A stretch of DNA of 64,000 bases from Schistosoma haematobium. Lineage: Eukaryota; Platyhelminthes; Trematoda; Strigeidida; Schistosomatidae. Position 1 is the first letter of the stretch, and the number at the start of each line of letters is the position of its first letter. Positions 1-11,004 of the stretch are shown here, one piece after another. The stretch lies in assembly GCF_000699445.3 (NCBI RefSeq), contig NC_067202.1, positions 4,916,458 to 4,980,457 on the forward strand, read 5' to 3'. The notes under the pieces were generated by a model. That model saw nothing but the letters and a program-made list of their open reading frames with translations. It was not told where the DNA came from and made no database searches. The translations under genes and the position numbers were made by a program.

Positions 1-290
1 AAAGACGGATATTGAACTATTGAACTATTTTATTATATTTTATCATTTTTACTAGGAAAAAGACCTATTCTATTGATCAGCTGTCTAAGCTTCTAACTTC
101 ATTGCAACTGGGTAGATTAGATCTAACAACAACAATTCAATCTCGTCTATAAATATCACTCGGCTATATCTTATCATCATATTATATTTAGGAGACCAAG
201 AAAATTGTTCGAAAAATGCCCAAAAGTAATCTCAAAACGCTGTGAAATATTTTTGTCTAATCAGCATTGAATAGAAGTATCTAAGTTACT

Positions 291-557
291 TCCATTGAGA
301 ACCTGGAAGCACTGGACGGCCGTTTTGTCCCATTGTGGGACTGCTTGGCATTGCGCATCCATGATCTCGCTCGCGGGATTCGAACCCAGAGCATTCGATC
401 TAGCGCGCGAACACTTAAGCTCTAAACCACTGAGTCCCACAATAGGACGAAAATGCCGTCTCGTGCTTCAAGTTATTGAATGGTCGTCTAACATCAATCG
501 GTTCATGATCTCAATCAAAAACTTGATGATCTCCACAACCCCTATACTGATAACTAT
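291..557. mobile_element. HH-SINE foldback copy
   Basis: Left part (291-432) is minus-strand HH-SINE: hammerhead 3' module, B-box complement ggattcgaaccc, and A-box complement ending in ccactgag. It joins directly to a plus-strand hammerhead half (ctgagtcccacaatagg onward) and a 3' end finishing ctccacaacccctatactgat. The body is therefore lost and two inverted 3' ends are fused. Hammerhead core residues are mutated on both sides. Confidence 0.75.
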
Positions 558-639
558 CTCAAATACATCTAGAAAGTCAAGAATCACGTGTCACATTTTT
601 GAACGAATGATTACCTACCCTACTACTACGTTTAAAACT

Positions 640-1112
640 TACTTACATACGCCTGTTACTTCTCGTAGAGGAGCATAGGCCACCCACCACAACTCACCAT
701 CCAACCCTGTCTTGAGCAATCCTTTCCAGCTCTTTCCAGTTGTTATTCACCCTTTTCATATCTGATTCTATTTCCCGATGTAATATGTTGTTTGACCTTC
801 CTGTTTTCCGTTTCCTTTCAGGATTCCAAGTTAGCGCTTGCTTCGTGATGCAGTTTGATGATTTCCGCAATGTATGTCTTTTCTTAATTTCCTTCTTAGA
901 TCCAAGCTGGTTTATTCTCTCCCACAGAAGGCTGTTGCTGATAGTATCCGGTCAATAGATGTTGGGTATCTTGTGTAGACAACTATTTATAAATACTTGT
1001 ACCTTCTTGATGATGATTGTTGTAGTTCTCCAAGTTTCAGCTCCGTACAGTAAGACTGTATTGACGTTCGTATTAAAGATTCTCACTTTGATATTGGTTG
1101 ACAGACAGTTGT
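640..1112 (-). pseudogene. RTE-like LINE, 3' end of ORF2 (broken)
   Basis: Read on the minus strand this carries the same C-terminal reverse-transcriptase segment as the copy at 38.2 kb: a TVLLYGAETW-like stretch, CLHKIPNI-like stretch, LLWERI-type stretch, then the terminal NRR-type motif next to the tail gcctgttacttctcg. Frames are broken by stops and shifts. It is a 5'-truncated, dead copy lying in the downstream intron of the cadherin gene. Confidence 0.75.
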
Positions 1113-1414
1113 TTTGAGTTCCATATGTTCTTCAATTGTAACAATACATTATGTCTGAAAGCGTTCAAGAAACATCTAGAAACCTAAGATCATTTGAAAT
1201 GCAACAAATACCCTCAATATTCTGTACATAACTTTCATTTAGAGTAAAGCATTCTTGCCATATTTCACATCTTTACCCTCATATTCAAGTTGTCATGTAA
1301 AGTTAGCTTGGGTGTTATGAGTAGAACTTAAGCAACCGTTTCAATTTTTATGTTTTTTTTTAATCAAAAACAACATGAAAAATCACTACCTAGTTACCAA
1401 CCATTTAAACTTAC
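1113..1414. other. intron sequence, nothing recognised
   Basis: AT-rich intronic DNA downstream of the second cadherin exon. Apart from the splice donor at 1414-1409 no motif or repeat was recognised. Confidence 0.6.
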
Positions 1415-2242
1415 CATATTAGTTCTTAATTGATAATTATTGTGATTTGAAAATGAATCTATATTACTATTATTAGTAGTCGTAGTAACCGGTATTCCAT
1501 CTTGTTTCCTTCCTGTTTTACTTTCTTCTATTGATTTTTTTATAATTTTTTCATTCAATAATGAATTAAATTGAATTTTTTTCTTATTTTCTTTATATTC
1601 TTGTTGATCATCATTAAATGGATTCATGAAATGAAATGGCTCCAATAAAATAAATGATTGTTTATCATTTCTATAATAATTACGATCAATATAATTGTTG
1701 CTATGCTGATATATTTTTGAATAAATCAATAATTGATTTTTAATTAAACACTGAACTGTACCATTTTCATTTAAATCTGGATCATTTATTATTAAAATAT
1801 TAATAATTGTATTTATAGGTTGATTACCAATCATTTTAGTATGAATAGAATAATTATTTAATTGATTAATAATAGAACTCATATTGATTGATTGATTATC
1901 ATCATCGATAAATTGCCAAATTTTATTGATTAATTGATTATTGATTTTAATCATATGATTATTATGATTATGATTATTGGATTGGTTAATCGGATACCAT
2001 GGTGATTGTTTGAATTTAGATTGTTGAAATGTTTTTGTTTCATCAATTAAATGTATCATTGGATAATTATCATTAATATCTAATATTTTTATTCTAATAA
2101 ATAAATTAGAACTACGTTGTGGTATACCTTGATCATATGCTGTAATCATTAATTGATGTAAACCATTTGATAAAGGTGATTTTTCACGATCTAATGATTC
2201 TTTTATTATTAATTCACCAGTTGTAGAATTAAGTCTAAAAAA
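1415..2242 (-). CDS. protocadherin-like protein, second visible coding exon (276 codons)
   Basis: This exon continues the cadherin gene. It follows a TTTCTTAG acceptor (AG at 2244-2243) with a pyrimidine-rich tract, starts in phase 0 with FFRLNSTTGELIIKESLDRE, and completes the EC3 fold opened in the upstream exon. LDRE is at exon residues 17-20, AYDQGIPQRSS is the usual A.D.G.P motif, and DINDNYP at 55-61 closes the repeat and binds calcium in the family. A further EC repeat follows with NDPDLNENGTVQ, a form of the usual D.D.G.NG motif, interrupted by Asn/His-rich insertions. The exon ends in phase 0 at ...LRTNM before a GTAAGT donor (1414-1409). No transmembrane segment or cytoplasmic tail is in the window, so the gene must continue to the left. 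Reading past the donor gives only six more codons and a stop. Confidence 0.88.
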
Positions 2243-2244
2243 CT

Positions 2245-2984
2245 AAGAAACAAAAGAAAAGAGGGGTGGTTGGTTGGTTGTATGAAGTGTATGAAGTGTT
2301 CATAATCCTATGACTATTGAATTATTAAGTCTATGAAATTGGAGAACGTTTTAAAGCATGACTTATTGTAATGAGTTAGTTTAACTAATATATATAGGAC
2401 ATTCATAACTATATTCTCAAGTCAACCATATTAAAAGTGTTCACAAGCTCATAAAATCAAATATCTTCTAGTACACATGGTAACTGTTCTATTTTTCAAT
2501 GATGTAATACAGAATACAAAATGAACAATATGAATGTGATAATAATGAAATCTTAAAAGATTACATCATGAAATGTTAGCAGGATATAGATTGAATTGCA
2601 CTGGTGTACGCTGATTGGCTAATTCTTATCCCATTCACGTTAGTCGATACTTGGAAAACACTTTCGAAACTTCTTATGTCAAAACTAAAAATATGTTAAT
2701 GTTTTTTTCCTATTGTGTTTCATACTTCCATATCACCTTGTTATTTGAAATGTAGCGTTTTCCTGTTCAACCGTGTTCTGATTTGGGGACTTATCGAGTA
2801 CACTGGTGTCCGAGTATACCTAGCAATAGGAATAGACGGGTTGTAATAAGAGAGAATTATTACATGAAATTATTATGTATTTTATATAATGAGGCTTAAC
2901 AAAACTATTTGACCTTATTCAAGACAAATAAACTTGTACATGATTAAAGATGTCGATAGTCTTTGTCAGAATAAATCAACTATT
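2245..2984. other. intron sequence, nothing recognised
   Basis: AT-rich DNA between the acceptor of the second cadherin exon and a solo LTR. Only the pyrimidine tract next to the acceptor has an evident role. Confidence 0.6.
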
Positions 2985-3473
2985 TGTTGTGTTCGGTCGT
3001 CGCAATTGTTGTGCCGGAAAAAACACTGATCACTTATACTCGGAATGAAGGACCTCGGCAATTCCCACGATGCGAAAGTAAGAACAAAAAGACTGCTTTA
3101 ATTGATGATTTATTAACCCCAAAACACTATGACGACGATGAATCAAAATAGTCTAAAATAGGCTGGTTTATATATTGATTGTACACCCATTTTGATTAAT
3201 AATTAGGATGAAATCACATACTCAGTTATAACAAATCACTTACTGAGCATAGTTCATGTCAATGGGATACAAGAATATCTCGTATATTCTACAGAAGAAA
3301 ATATCATACTGGGAAAACAAATCAAATACTACACTGAATGATCCTCATATTGAATGAAAACGGATGTTGAATGTTGAATAAAACTCATAATGAGTAAATC
3401 AATCGAAAATTGACTTTTCTTTCCATCATATCAAGCAATAATTAATCTACTGGGTACAACTCGGGTCCTAACA
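2985..3473 (-). mobile_element. solo LTR, family L2, with 5-bp TSD
   Basis: On the minus strand it begins TGTTAGGACCC and ends near ACACAACA, so it has the TG...CA ends of a retrovirus-like LTR. The five bases ctatt occur immediately on both sides (2980-2984 and 3474-3478), a perfect target-site duplication. No internal gag-pol sequence is present, so this is a solo LTR left by recombination. It is closely related to the LTR at 22735-23267 and the truncated one at 25150-25515. It resembles LTRs of Ty3/Gypsy-type schistosome elements, but without coding sequence the superfamily is inference. Confidence 0.85.
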
Positions 3474-3491
3474 CTATTATCATTACACAAG

Positions 3492-3583
3492 TTGAAATCA
3501 TGAGTCAATTGAAGCTAGACCACTATGGAATACCCGGAAGCACTGGACGGCCGTTTCTCCTGGTATGGGACTCCTCATTAGTT
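3492..3583 (-). mobile_element. HH-SINE 3' fragment
   Basis: Contains the diagnostic 3' module (atcatgagtcaattgaagc, then gcactggacggccgtttc) in minus orientation, truncated after the hammerhead segment. Confidence 0.75.
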
Positions 3584-3772
3584 AAATAACTGATATCGAT
3601 TAATGAAAGGTTTTTATTGTTCATATCATAAGTTAACTATAATTGTACAATCATTAATATATATCATGAAGTAATGTACGACTATTTCGTTCGTATATGA
3701 AACGTTTAAGTAACACTCATTCACAAATCATCTAGACTTCACAATGAGCTCTTAACTTTTAAACAACTAATA

Positions 3773-3904
3773 CCAATGGTATATAGGATACTTTCTAATC
3801 CCCATAGATCAATCATGATGTTAAAGACCTTCGAAGTACTTCATCAGTGAGTACTTAACTATTCCCATCTATAAAGATTATTGATTTCATAGTTCGTATC
3901 ACAT
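3773..3904. repeat. direct repeat, copy 1
   Basis: About 130 bases beginning near ggtatataggatactttc and ending near gttcgtatcaca. They recur almost unchanged at 4126-4252. The two copies flank a Smα-like hammerhead element. This is far too long to be a target-site duplication. Confidence 0.85.
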
Positions 3905-3914
3905 CAATTTTCTG

Positions 3915-4120
3915 ACATGCAGGTACATCCAGCTGACGAGTCCCAAATAGGACGAAACGCACGTCAAACTGGATTCCACTGCTAGCCACTATCCATCATT
4001 GCTTACAAATAGCTTGTGAATTAAAGTAATATCAAGGCATACGCACAGTATGCACATATACCAATAACAGACTGATCAATTGCAATGTTAAACCTCAATG
4101 GGAAGATACAAGCCAAACAA
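3915..4120 (+). mobile_element. Smα-like retroposon with hammerhead ribozyme
   Basis: Smα elements are schistosome retroposons transcribed by RNA polymerase III that carry a self-cleaving hammerhead. The diagnostic end (ggattccactgctagccac then atccatcattgcttacaa) is present here, directly after the ribozyme segment. The 5' tRNA-like half is missing. Confidence 0.8.
3921..3985 (+). ncRNA. Smα hammerhead ribozyme
   Basis: The core reads CTGACGA, then a stem II hairpin (gtcc...ggac), GAAA, a short stem III (acgc/acgt, three pairs) and a GTC cleavage triplet. Stem I pairs catccag with ctggat. Two extra A residues lie between the GTC triplet and stem I compared with the known schistosome sequence, so cleavage activity is uncertain although all core nucleotides are kept. 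Confidence 0.8.
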
Positions 4121-4125
4121 TACCA

Positions 4126-4252
4126 AGGTATATAGGATACTTTCTAATCCCCATAGATCAATCATGATGTTAAAAACCTTCGAAGTACTTCATTAGTGAG
4201 TACTTAGCTATTCCCAGTTATAAAGATTATTGATTTCATAGTTCGTATCACA
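4126..4252. repeat. direct repeat, copy 2
   Basis: Second copy of the segment at 3773-3904, in the same orientation, with a few substitutions. The offset between the copies is about 353 bp. Confidence 0.85.
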
Positions 4253-4529
4253 GATTGTCTTTATTTAATAAACCAGTGAAAGTACTGTAAAACTAAATCG
4301 TTCTCATATGGTTTTTCTTATTATTCGTTAACATGCAAACTAAGAAAAAGGTAATCAATTTAAGCTGTTTTGCTTTTTTTTAAATCTTTCCTACTATTTG
4401 GTAGACTAATGATCATTTATTTTCTGATTATCTTCCTTCCGTGTAAATAAAACCACGGTTGCCTTAGATTTTTTTTTTCAGTTCCATCATTTCAGAACAA
4501 CAAACAATAAGTAAGATCAAGTCTACATT

Positions 4530-4695
4530 ACGGACTGGCCTTAGTTAGACAAACATCTTAAACTAGAAAGTACTGGATTGATTTTTGTCTTAGTACAAGA
4601 CTTATGAGGATTATGCAATCATTATCCAACCGTGAATTGAACCCTGAACCTCCGAAACATGTTCGTTTAGTAAACAATCATTAGCATTGGAATAT
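4530..4695 (-). mobile_element. degenerate HH-SINE copy
   Basis: Faint match to the family in minus orientation: agaaagtactggattg, cttagtacaagacttatgag, then a decayed B-box complement. An old copy. Confidence 0.45.
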
Positions 4696-4934
4696 ATTGG
4701 AATGATTGAAGTTAGAAATGTATTCTAGTGGATCCCGATTGAATGATCTGAAAATATATACACTCATTGAGTGATCTAAATATTCTGAGTTTTGGTCTTA
4801 CTGACACTCATAGAAATGCACTATTGAAGAGTTTCAATACTAAAACAAAACAACTGTTCAATCTCTCTTGATTTCCAATGGTTGTCTAAATGATATTAAT
4901 TCATAATGTAGACAAATAAAATGTTTATTTAAAA

Positions 4935-5100
4935 GTTTAACTCATGAGTCAATTGAAGCTAGACGATTATGGAAAACCTGAAAGCACTGGATGGCCATTT
5001 CATCCTATTGTGGCACTCCTTCGTAGTGCTCATCCATGATCTCACTCGCGGGATTCGAACCCAGGGCCTTAAGTCTAGCGGGAGAACGCTTAATCTCTAG
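4935..5100 (-). mobile_element. HH-SINE, 5'-truncated
   Basis: Minus-strand 3' module, decayed hammerhead (ggatggccatttcatcc), clear B-box complement gggattcgaaccc, and A-box complement cttaatctctag at the edge. The upstream body is missing. Confidence 0.75.
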
Positions 5101-5334
5101 TTTAGTTTATCCTTTGGTTACTAATTCATTACAGTTTATAGGTGAAATTACTTTCGAAATGTACACAAGCTGTCATATTAAATAACAATTCAAGCGTAAT
5201 AGATTTTCAGACAAGTTTTTTGAAAACCGTCTAATTCAGTTGTTCTGTAAATACCCTCGTAAAATTTTGTATAACACGTTATTCATTAAACTATCAAGTT
5301 TAGATTAACACCAACTAGAGATGGCGGATAATAT

Positions 5335-5460
5335 TTGTAGCTCAAGTGAATGATTTTGATGAAGTTTTCTTCTCTGAGCTGGAGTTTGTGCTGATGATAT
5401 CGTTCAGAAGAACGATAAAGATTTCACGACCAAACCATCCAGCTCAAAAAAAAACAAGTA
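5335..5460. mobile_element. PLE 3'-end foldback fragment
   Basis: A minus-strand piece (gtagctcaagtgaatgatt ... gagctgga) is fused to a plus-strand piece (gtttgtgctgatgat ... atccagctc) of the same 3' end as in the Penelope-like copies at 13.9 and 18.9 kb. The plus part holds CTGATGA followed by a perfect 7-bp hairpin atcgttc/gaacgat, the hammerhead-like motif of this family. Confidence 0.6.
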
Positions 5461-6715
5461 AAATGTTATCAAAATTAGCACCGACTTATCCAACAAGCAT
5501 AATAGTTCATCATTTGAAGATGACATCTATCGATTTAAAGTCTCAGAATGAACATCGTGCGGACAAGTACATTCAACTGTTAAGTCTAATATACAACACA
5601 TTCACTATCTTGATTAACATCAGTAATTGAAATTGTTGTTTGTTTTATCAATCTTATCTAGTTTGTTCTTTTTTTTTAAAAAAAAATATCATTTAGTCTC
5701 CAACTATGAAATTTCATTCATGGCGCCACTTCAATGAATAGATTGTTATAAATCATAGTATAAACATTCGTTGACAACCGAGAGAAATTAATCACGTCAA
5801 CAAGTCAAACTGATAACAATTTAATAATAAAATGGTGACAATGTTTTATAAATGTTAGTGACTTATTAGTGATCCGTTGATCATACTCCAGTTAGATCGT
5901 TTGTCGCTTGTTATCATAATATTACATATCATCAATCCCCGTATCTAATCATTGACTTAAATCACTTTAGTGAATAACGGAATGAAATAAGTCAAATAAC
6001 GAGAATGGATTTTGAACACGTCTCTTTGATGAGAACAGACGATCAGAGAAATTAAATGAAGTGAAGAGAGCAAAGAGAAGCGGACTGGAGAAGGTAACTG
6101 AGCCTACTCGATTTAACCAAACGCGAATTCTTCCTTATGGTCAGACAAAAATAAGTTAGACATATACTGAGTAAGATAAGATATATATACACACATATGC
6201 TTACATAAAAAGTCAAATTTTATAAACGAATCTATGACAAGGCATAAATGTGACTCAAGAAGGTTGACTAAATTAACCTGTCCAGAAGCTAGGAAAATCT
6301 ATGTGAGCTTGACATAGCAACCGACACTGCAGGTTCTTACAGACAGGGGAGGAAAATGAAGAAAACTGAAAATAATTTGACGATGTAATTACTTAGTGTT
6401 AAGTGGTGAACATGTTGTTAATTCATAAATCAACAAATCACTGTTATTTAATAAGCAGGTTCATGAATAACATCTCATTCTTAATAAATGATTTGATCAG
6501 TAATCAACCATTGTTATATTCACCAATGATCTTGAACAGGGTAAAACAACGATATATAAGAGTGAGTATATATTTTACTGTACTGTTTATTGTTATGTTA
6601 AAACGTTGATCACTTCACCAGCTGTTGACCTATTGATTTAGTAAGTTAGTCATATATAGCGTACAACAAACCATTTAGATCAGATGGGTTTTGTGGATAT
6701 TATAGTAATTTCAAT
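5461..6715. other. intron sequence, nothing recognised
   Basis: About 1.25 kb of AT-rich DNA. No coding signal, known repeat or RNA motif was recognised. Short open frames here lack any family signature. Confidence 0.55.
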
Positions 6716-6828
6716 GGTTGAGATCATGAGTCAGTTGAAGCTAGACCACCATAAGGAATCTGGAAGTACTTGACGGCCGTTTCGTTCTATTGTGGGACTC
6801 CTTAGCGGTGTGTATCCACGATCAGTGA
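6716..6828 (-). mobile_element. HH-SINE 3' fragment
   Basis: Minus-orientation 3' module from ggttgagatcatgagtc through gacggccgtttcg to tatccacgatc. The core has CTAAGGA instead of CTGAGGA, so the ribozyme is dead. Confidence 0.75.
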
Positions 6829-7632
6829 TGTGTAACTAATTGGAGAAAAACAAGAATTTCTCTACTGAATTCATTCAATATTGAATATGATTAGTCAATA
6901 TTGATTATTTTCAGTTAGTTGTTGTGGGAATTGTTGAATTTCATTGAAATCATTAAGATTAAATGTTTTGGTTTCGATTCCAGCGTGCAACATGGTAGAT
7001 TCACATTGCTGAGGAGTCCTACATTGTTATGAAACGACCAATCATTACCCCCAGCTTTTCAATGGTTGTCTAACATTGAACAGTCCATCACACGGTGGCT
7101 AGTGTCTAGATACATAATCTGATGTTATAAGTTCTTACTATGAATTTTAGAAAGTATAATCACTTGAAAATGAAACTTCGTTCAAATGTTATACTTGAAA
7201 CAAATAATCAGTAATATGTTTGAACATTATTCTACAAAACTAAATATTTCAATAATTGAGATCATGGATCAATTGAAGCTACACCAGCTTGGAAAACTTG
7301 CAAACACTAGACGGTAGTTTCGTTCTATTGTGGAACTGTTCAGCAGTGCACATCTACTAGTGACTGGCTTCATGATGTAAATCTTGGAGTGCTAGTGAGA
7401 AGCAGTGATCAGTGGATTTCAACCGGGTATGTTGTGAGATGGTAACTAACTGAAGACAATAGTGGACGTATTGCTCAATTTCGTGGATTAGTTGAAGTTA
7501 GACATTAACACCATTGGATACCGGTCAGTTCAGTGGTCTAGTAGTTAAGCGCTCGTGCGCAAGACCAATGGGTCCTGGTTTCAAATCTCGCGAGACTGGA
7601 TCGTGCATGCGCACTAGTGAGGAATCCCACAA
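6821..7632. repeat. long inverted repeat, left arm
   Basis: This segment is the reverse complement of 34185-34994 with few visible differences. It contains unique-looking DNA (cattcaatattgaatatg, catcacacggtggctagtg) as well as HH-SINE pieces, so it is a duplicated genomic block and not just two members of one repeat family. Confidence 0.85.
7250..7350 (-). mobile_element. HH-SINE 3' fragment
   Basis: Minus-strand 3' module (gagatcatggatcaattg ... cagcagtgcacatc) inside the inverted-repeat arm. The core CTGAACA lacks G8. It abuts a plus-strand copy, giving the inverted arrangement common to this family. Confidence 0.75.
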
Positions 7633-7705
7633 TAGAACGAAACGGCCGTCCAGTGTTTCCAGGTTCCCCATTGTGGTCTAGCTTCAACTGAATCATGATC
7701 TTGAC
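7355..7705 (+). mobile_element. HH-SINE, nearly full body
   Basis: The body starts actagtgactggcttcatg, carries an A-box-like ttcagtggtctagtagttaa, a weakened B box (ggtttcaaatctcg), and a hammerhead 3' module. The core reads GTGAGGA instead of CTGAGGA, so it is probably inactive. The 3' end is cttcaactgaatcatgatc. Confidence 0.8.
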
Positions 7706-7734
7706 CATTGAAATCATTTATATGTCCGTCGTTT

Positions 7735-8000
7735 CAATTAACCTCTAAATGCCCTGGTACAATCGAGAGTGACGAGGTTCCTCTCACTCTCTTCAAATAC
7801 TCTCACATGGCTACGTACATACAACCACTGATAGGAAAACCCTATTCACAGCCTTCACTCGGTGAGCGTGTTATTTACGAAATTGAAAGGATAAAAAACG
7901 AATATCCGATCATTTGACCAGACTGGTGGATACGGAGGATTCACCTAAGAAAGTTGATAAACCCTGGTTTCAAACCAATAATCAACATAGACTCCAATAT
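7735..8000 (-). mobile_element. repeat B fragment
   Basis: Reverse complement of part of the repeat B family (compare 39366-39870), containing complements of gtttacgaaattgaaagg and of gtggatacggaggattc. The family is unclassified. An open frame across it is not supported as a gene. Confidence 0.6.
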
Positions 8001-8069
8001 CTTAAGTTAATAAATAGTGTATGAACTTGTTGTTAGTCACCTGCTATTATGGGATCGTATTTCGTAATA

Positions 8070-8402
8070 ATTACAGTTATCCACGACCCCCCCTTGCGAG
8101 ATTCGAACTCAGGACCTACTGGTTCGCGCACGAGCACTTAACCACTAGACCACTGAGCCGGCATTCAACGGTGTTAATGTCTAACTTCAATTAATCCACA
8201 AAATTGAGTGACACATCCACCATTGTCTTCACTGAGTTAATATCTCACAACAGACCTGTTTAAACTCAACCGGTCACGACTTCTGAGGAGTCCCACAATA
8301 GGACGAAACGGCCATCTAGTGCTTTCAGGTTTTCCATGATAGTCTAGCTTCAACTGACTCATGATCTTGACCATTGAAATGACTATAATATCCACCAAAC
8401 CC
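8070..8402. mobile_element. HH-SINE chimera (minus body, plus 3' end)
   Basis: Minus-strand tRNA-like body (B-box complement gagattcgaactc, A-box complement ctagaccactgagcc) runs to 8280 and then switches to a plus-strand hammerhead 3' module (ctgaggagtcccacaatagg). The ribozyme core is intact but the 5' strand of stem I is lost and the cleavage triplet is ATC. Confidence 0.75.
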
Positions 8403-9044
8403 ACCTGAACTTACAAGTATATTAAAGATAATTTTGTATTTCAGTGAAATAAACCATAAAACAATGATTTTCTGTTGTTCTTTTTTACCCTTTTCTTATT
8501 TATTTATTCATCACAATCATCAACATTATTTGAAATTAGATTCGTCGTCGTCGAAGAAGAAGAAAAAGAAAAAAAAGAAAGACCAGAAAACAAATTTTGT
8601 AACGTAAAGTAATAAATAAACTCTGCACAATAAAAAAAACAATCTCAAGGTGAATATCACAAATATGACCTTGACTCGTTGATTATTTTATATTGAATAG
8701 TTCAAATTTTATTACGATTATGTTTGTTTTCTCTTTTATTTTATTTTCTTTTTCTTCTTGTTGTTCTGTTTTGTCGAATATCAGGAGTCATAACAATAGA
8801 CAATTGTAAATTAATGCATAGAGATATGGGTAATATGATGATATTAAGGTTTAACTAAAGAGGATAATGTCGTTATTGTTATTATGATATGATTGACCTA
8901 AAGATATAAATATTTATATTGACCAAAAAAAAGAGAGAAAAACAGAAAGAAAGAAAGAAAGAGATTTTCCTTAAATTTTCTTGAATGAACTAAAAAAAGT
9001 AACAGAATAGTAGAAATTTCATTTCTATTTTATAGTTACACATA
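8403..9044. other. intron sequence with purine-rich tracts
   Basis: AT-rich DNA with GAA/AAG-rich runs near 8545-8580 and 8930-8965. No gene or known element was recognised. Confidence 0.55.
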
Positions 9045-9545
9045 AATATTCATACAAAGAGGCACCGAAAAGATATACAACACATAAGTCATTTGATTTG
9101 TATGTGCGTTATGATACTGTCCATTTGCTCAAACTAAAACAGGTGGTTTTCTTAGAGGACTATACTCTGAGCCTACGACATAAACACTTGACCTACAAGG
9201 CAGTGGAGCAAGATCAGAAGATATAGTTCCATGGTAGTCAATGACCAACAATTGGTTTATACGCAATTTATTTCCTCAGGATCCTGGAGTACATGTGATC
9301 ATTGGTTTGGAATCAGGATTTTCTAACTCTCTAAGGTGATTCCTCCGTATCCATCAGCTTGGTTAAAGCGCCAGATATTTTCATTTCATTCTCTCAATTT
9401 CGTAAACAACACCCCTGCCACGATAAGGCAGTGAATAGGATATCCCTGTCAGTGGCTGAACATGCGTGTCCATGTCAGAGCATTTGGTGGGGGAGAACAG
9501 AATCTCCCCACTCTCGCATATACTAGAGCATTTGAGGGTTAGAAG
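9045..9545 (+). mobile_element. repeat B copy
   Basis: Starts cataaatattcatacaaag, continues with aggcaccgaaaagatatac, gtggttttcttagagg, cctcaggatcctggag and aatttcgtaaacaacacc. The same order appears at 39366-39870 and 53833-54312. The AT-rich edge with TTATTTATTT in other copies looks like the complement of an A-rich retroposon tail, but the class is unknown. Confidence 0.7.
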
Positions 9546-9555
9546 CAATCTAGAA

Positions 9556-9619
9556 ATAGTAGTCGTAGTAGTATTAGTAGTAGTAGTAGTGATAGTAGTA
9601 GTAGCAGTAGTAGTAGTGA

Positions 9620-9673
<54 letters not shown>

Positions 9674-9675
9674 AG
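9556..9675. repeat. (TAG)n trinucleotide array
   Basis: Imperfect then perfect TAG/AGT repeats. The open frame through it (poly-Val) is an artefact of the repeat. Confidence 0.9.
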
Positions 9676-10269
9676 AAGTAAGGATATACAATCCAATGTA
9701 TATATTTTACATCGTATTTAAAGGAGTTATTATAATAACTATAGTAGATATGAATGAATTATAAAATTATCCTCAGTTCGTTAACTGTAACATACCATAT
9801 GCTTTACATATTTATCGGTTTTAGTTGCAGTACCTTAGTAGCATAGGGAAATGAAATTATCAAGAGAAATCGATCAATATACGGTGAATCTACTTCCAAG
9901 AAATCACCCCAAAGAAAAACGCCAACAATATCGATTTCTTTAATCAAGTTGTCATATTACAGTCAGTGATGGAAATTAATTAGTATTACAAATGGTACGT
10001 TTTCTGACGTGAAAGTGAAAGATATTTCACTCGAATTTTATTGTGAACATTGACCCTAAAATACTGGTACATCTAATTGACAAGATCCAAATTCAACGAA
10101 CTTCACATCTTTGCTTCCATATTTGCTACCCATAATCTACATATCCTATTTTTTTATATTTTCTTCAATATCATCTGAGATAACATTGAACGATAATTAA
10201 CCACGTCTATGTATAAATACATATAAACTCAACAATCTCTACAACCCATTCTGATCATTATCATGTGCT
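9676..10269. other. intron sequence, nothing recognised
   Basis: AT-rich DNA with no coding signal or repeat match that I could see. Confidence 0.55.
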
Positions 10270-10640
10270 CACTAGTGACTGGCTTGGGGAGATAATTCTG
10301 GAAATTTTAGTAACAAGTTGTGACCATTGTAGACCAAATCGTGTCAGATGTGAGACAGTTACCAAACGATGATCGTGGAAGATCGTGTCTCGAGATCATG
10401 AATCTATTGAAATTACACATTAAGACCGTCGGATGACAGCTCAATGGTGTAGAGTTTCAAAGTCCGTGTGTAGGATCGAATGTCCTGAGTGTGAGTCCCT
10501 CCGATGTAGGATCTTGGATGCGCACTACAAAAGTCCTAGACCAGGACAAAACGGTCGTCGACTGCTTCCAAGTTTTCAATGGTGGTCTAACATTGATCGA
10601 TTCATGATTCGGATCAAAATACATACATATTTCGTAGTAT
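10270..10640 (+). mobile_element. HH-SINE, diverged subfamily
   Basis: Plus-strand body from cactagtgactggcttgg through a decayed A box (agctcaatggtgtagag), B box (gagtgtgagtccc) and a mutated hammerhead (ggacaaaacggtcgtcg). It shares the variant middle (gtcagatgtgagacagtta) with copies at 21 and 23.6 kb. Confidence 0.7.
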
Positions 10641-10830
10641 AACATACAATTATTTAAATGATGATCAGATATTATGCTTCTTTATTTATATAAAAACCAT
10701 TTGAGGTTTTTTTCCAGATAAACTCAGGAAAATAAGTGAATACATTGGTATTTTATACTTGAAAATCAATTTAACAGGTCAAAAAAGGTCATTAGCACAA
10801 AAGGTTTGGTGCAGATTTAAGTAATTTTAT

Positions 10831-10965
10831 AGTTGAATTCATGAGTCAATTGAAGCTAGATCTTCACAGAAAACCTGGAAGCACTAGATGGTCGTTTCGT
10901 CCTAGTACGAGACTCCTCAGCAGCGAATATCCACTATACCGCCCCACGAGCCTACTCCTTCCGAT
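10831..10965 (-). mobile_element. HH-SINE 3' fragment
   Basis: Minus-strand module beginning gttgaattcatgagtcaat. It stands head-to-head with the plus copy that follows, whose end (actcatgaattcaattatag) mirrors it, so the pair forms a large inverted repeat around the body. Confidence 0.75.
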
Positions 10966-11004
10966 AATAATCATCGTTTGGTCAGTAGTGACGGTCTCCA
11001 CAAG

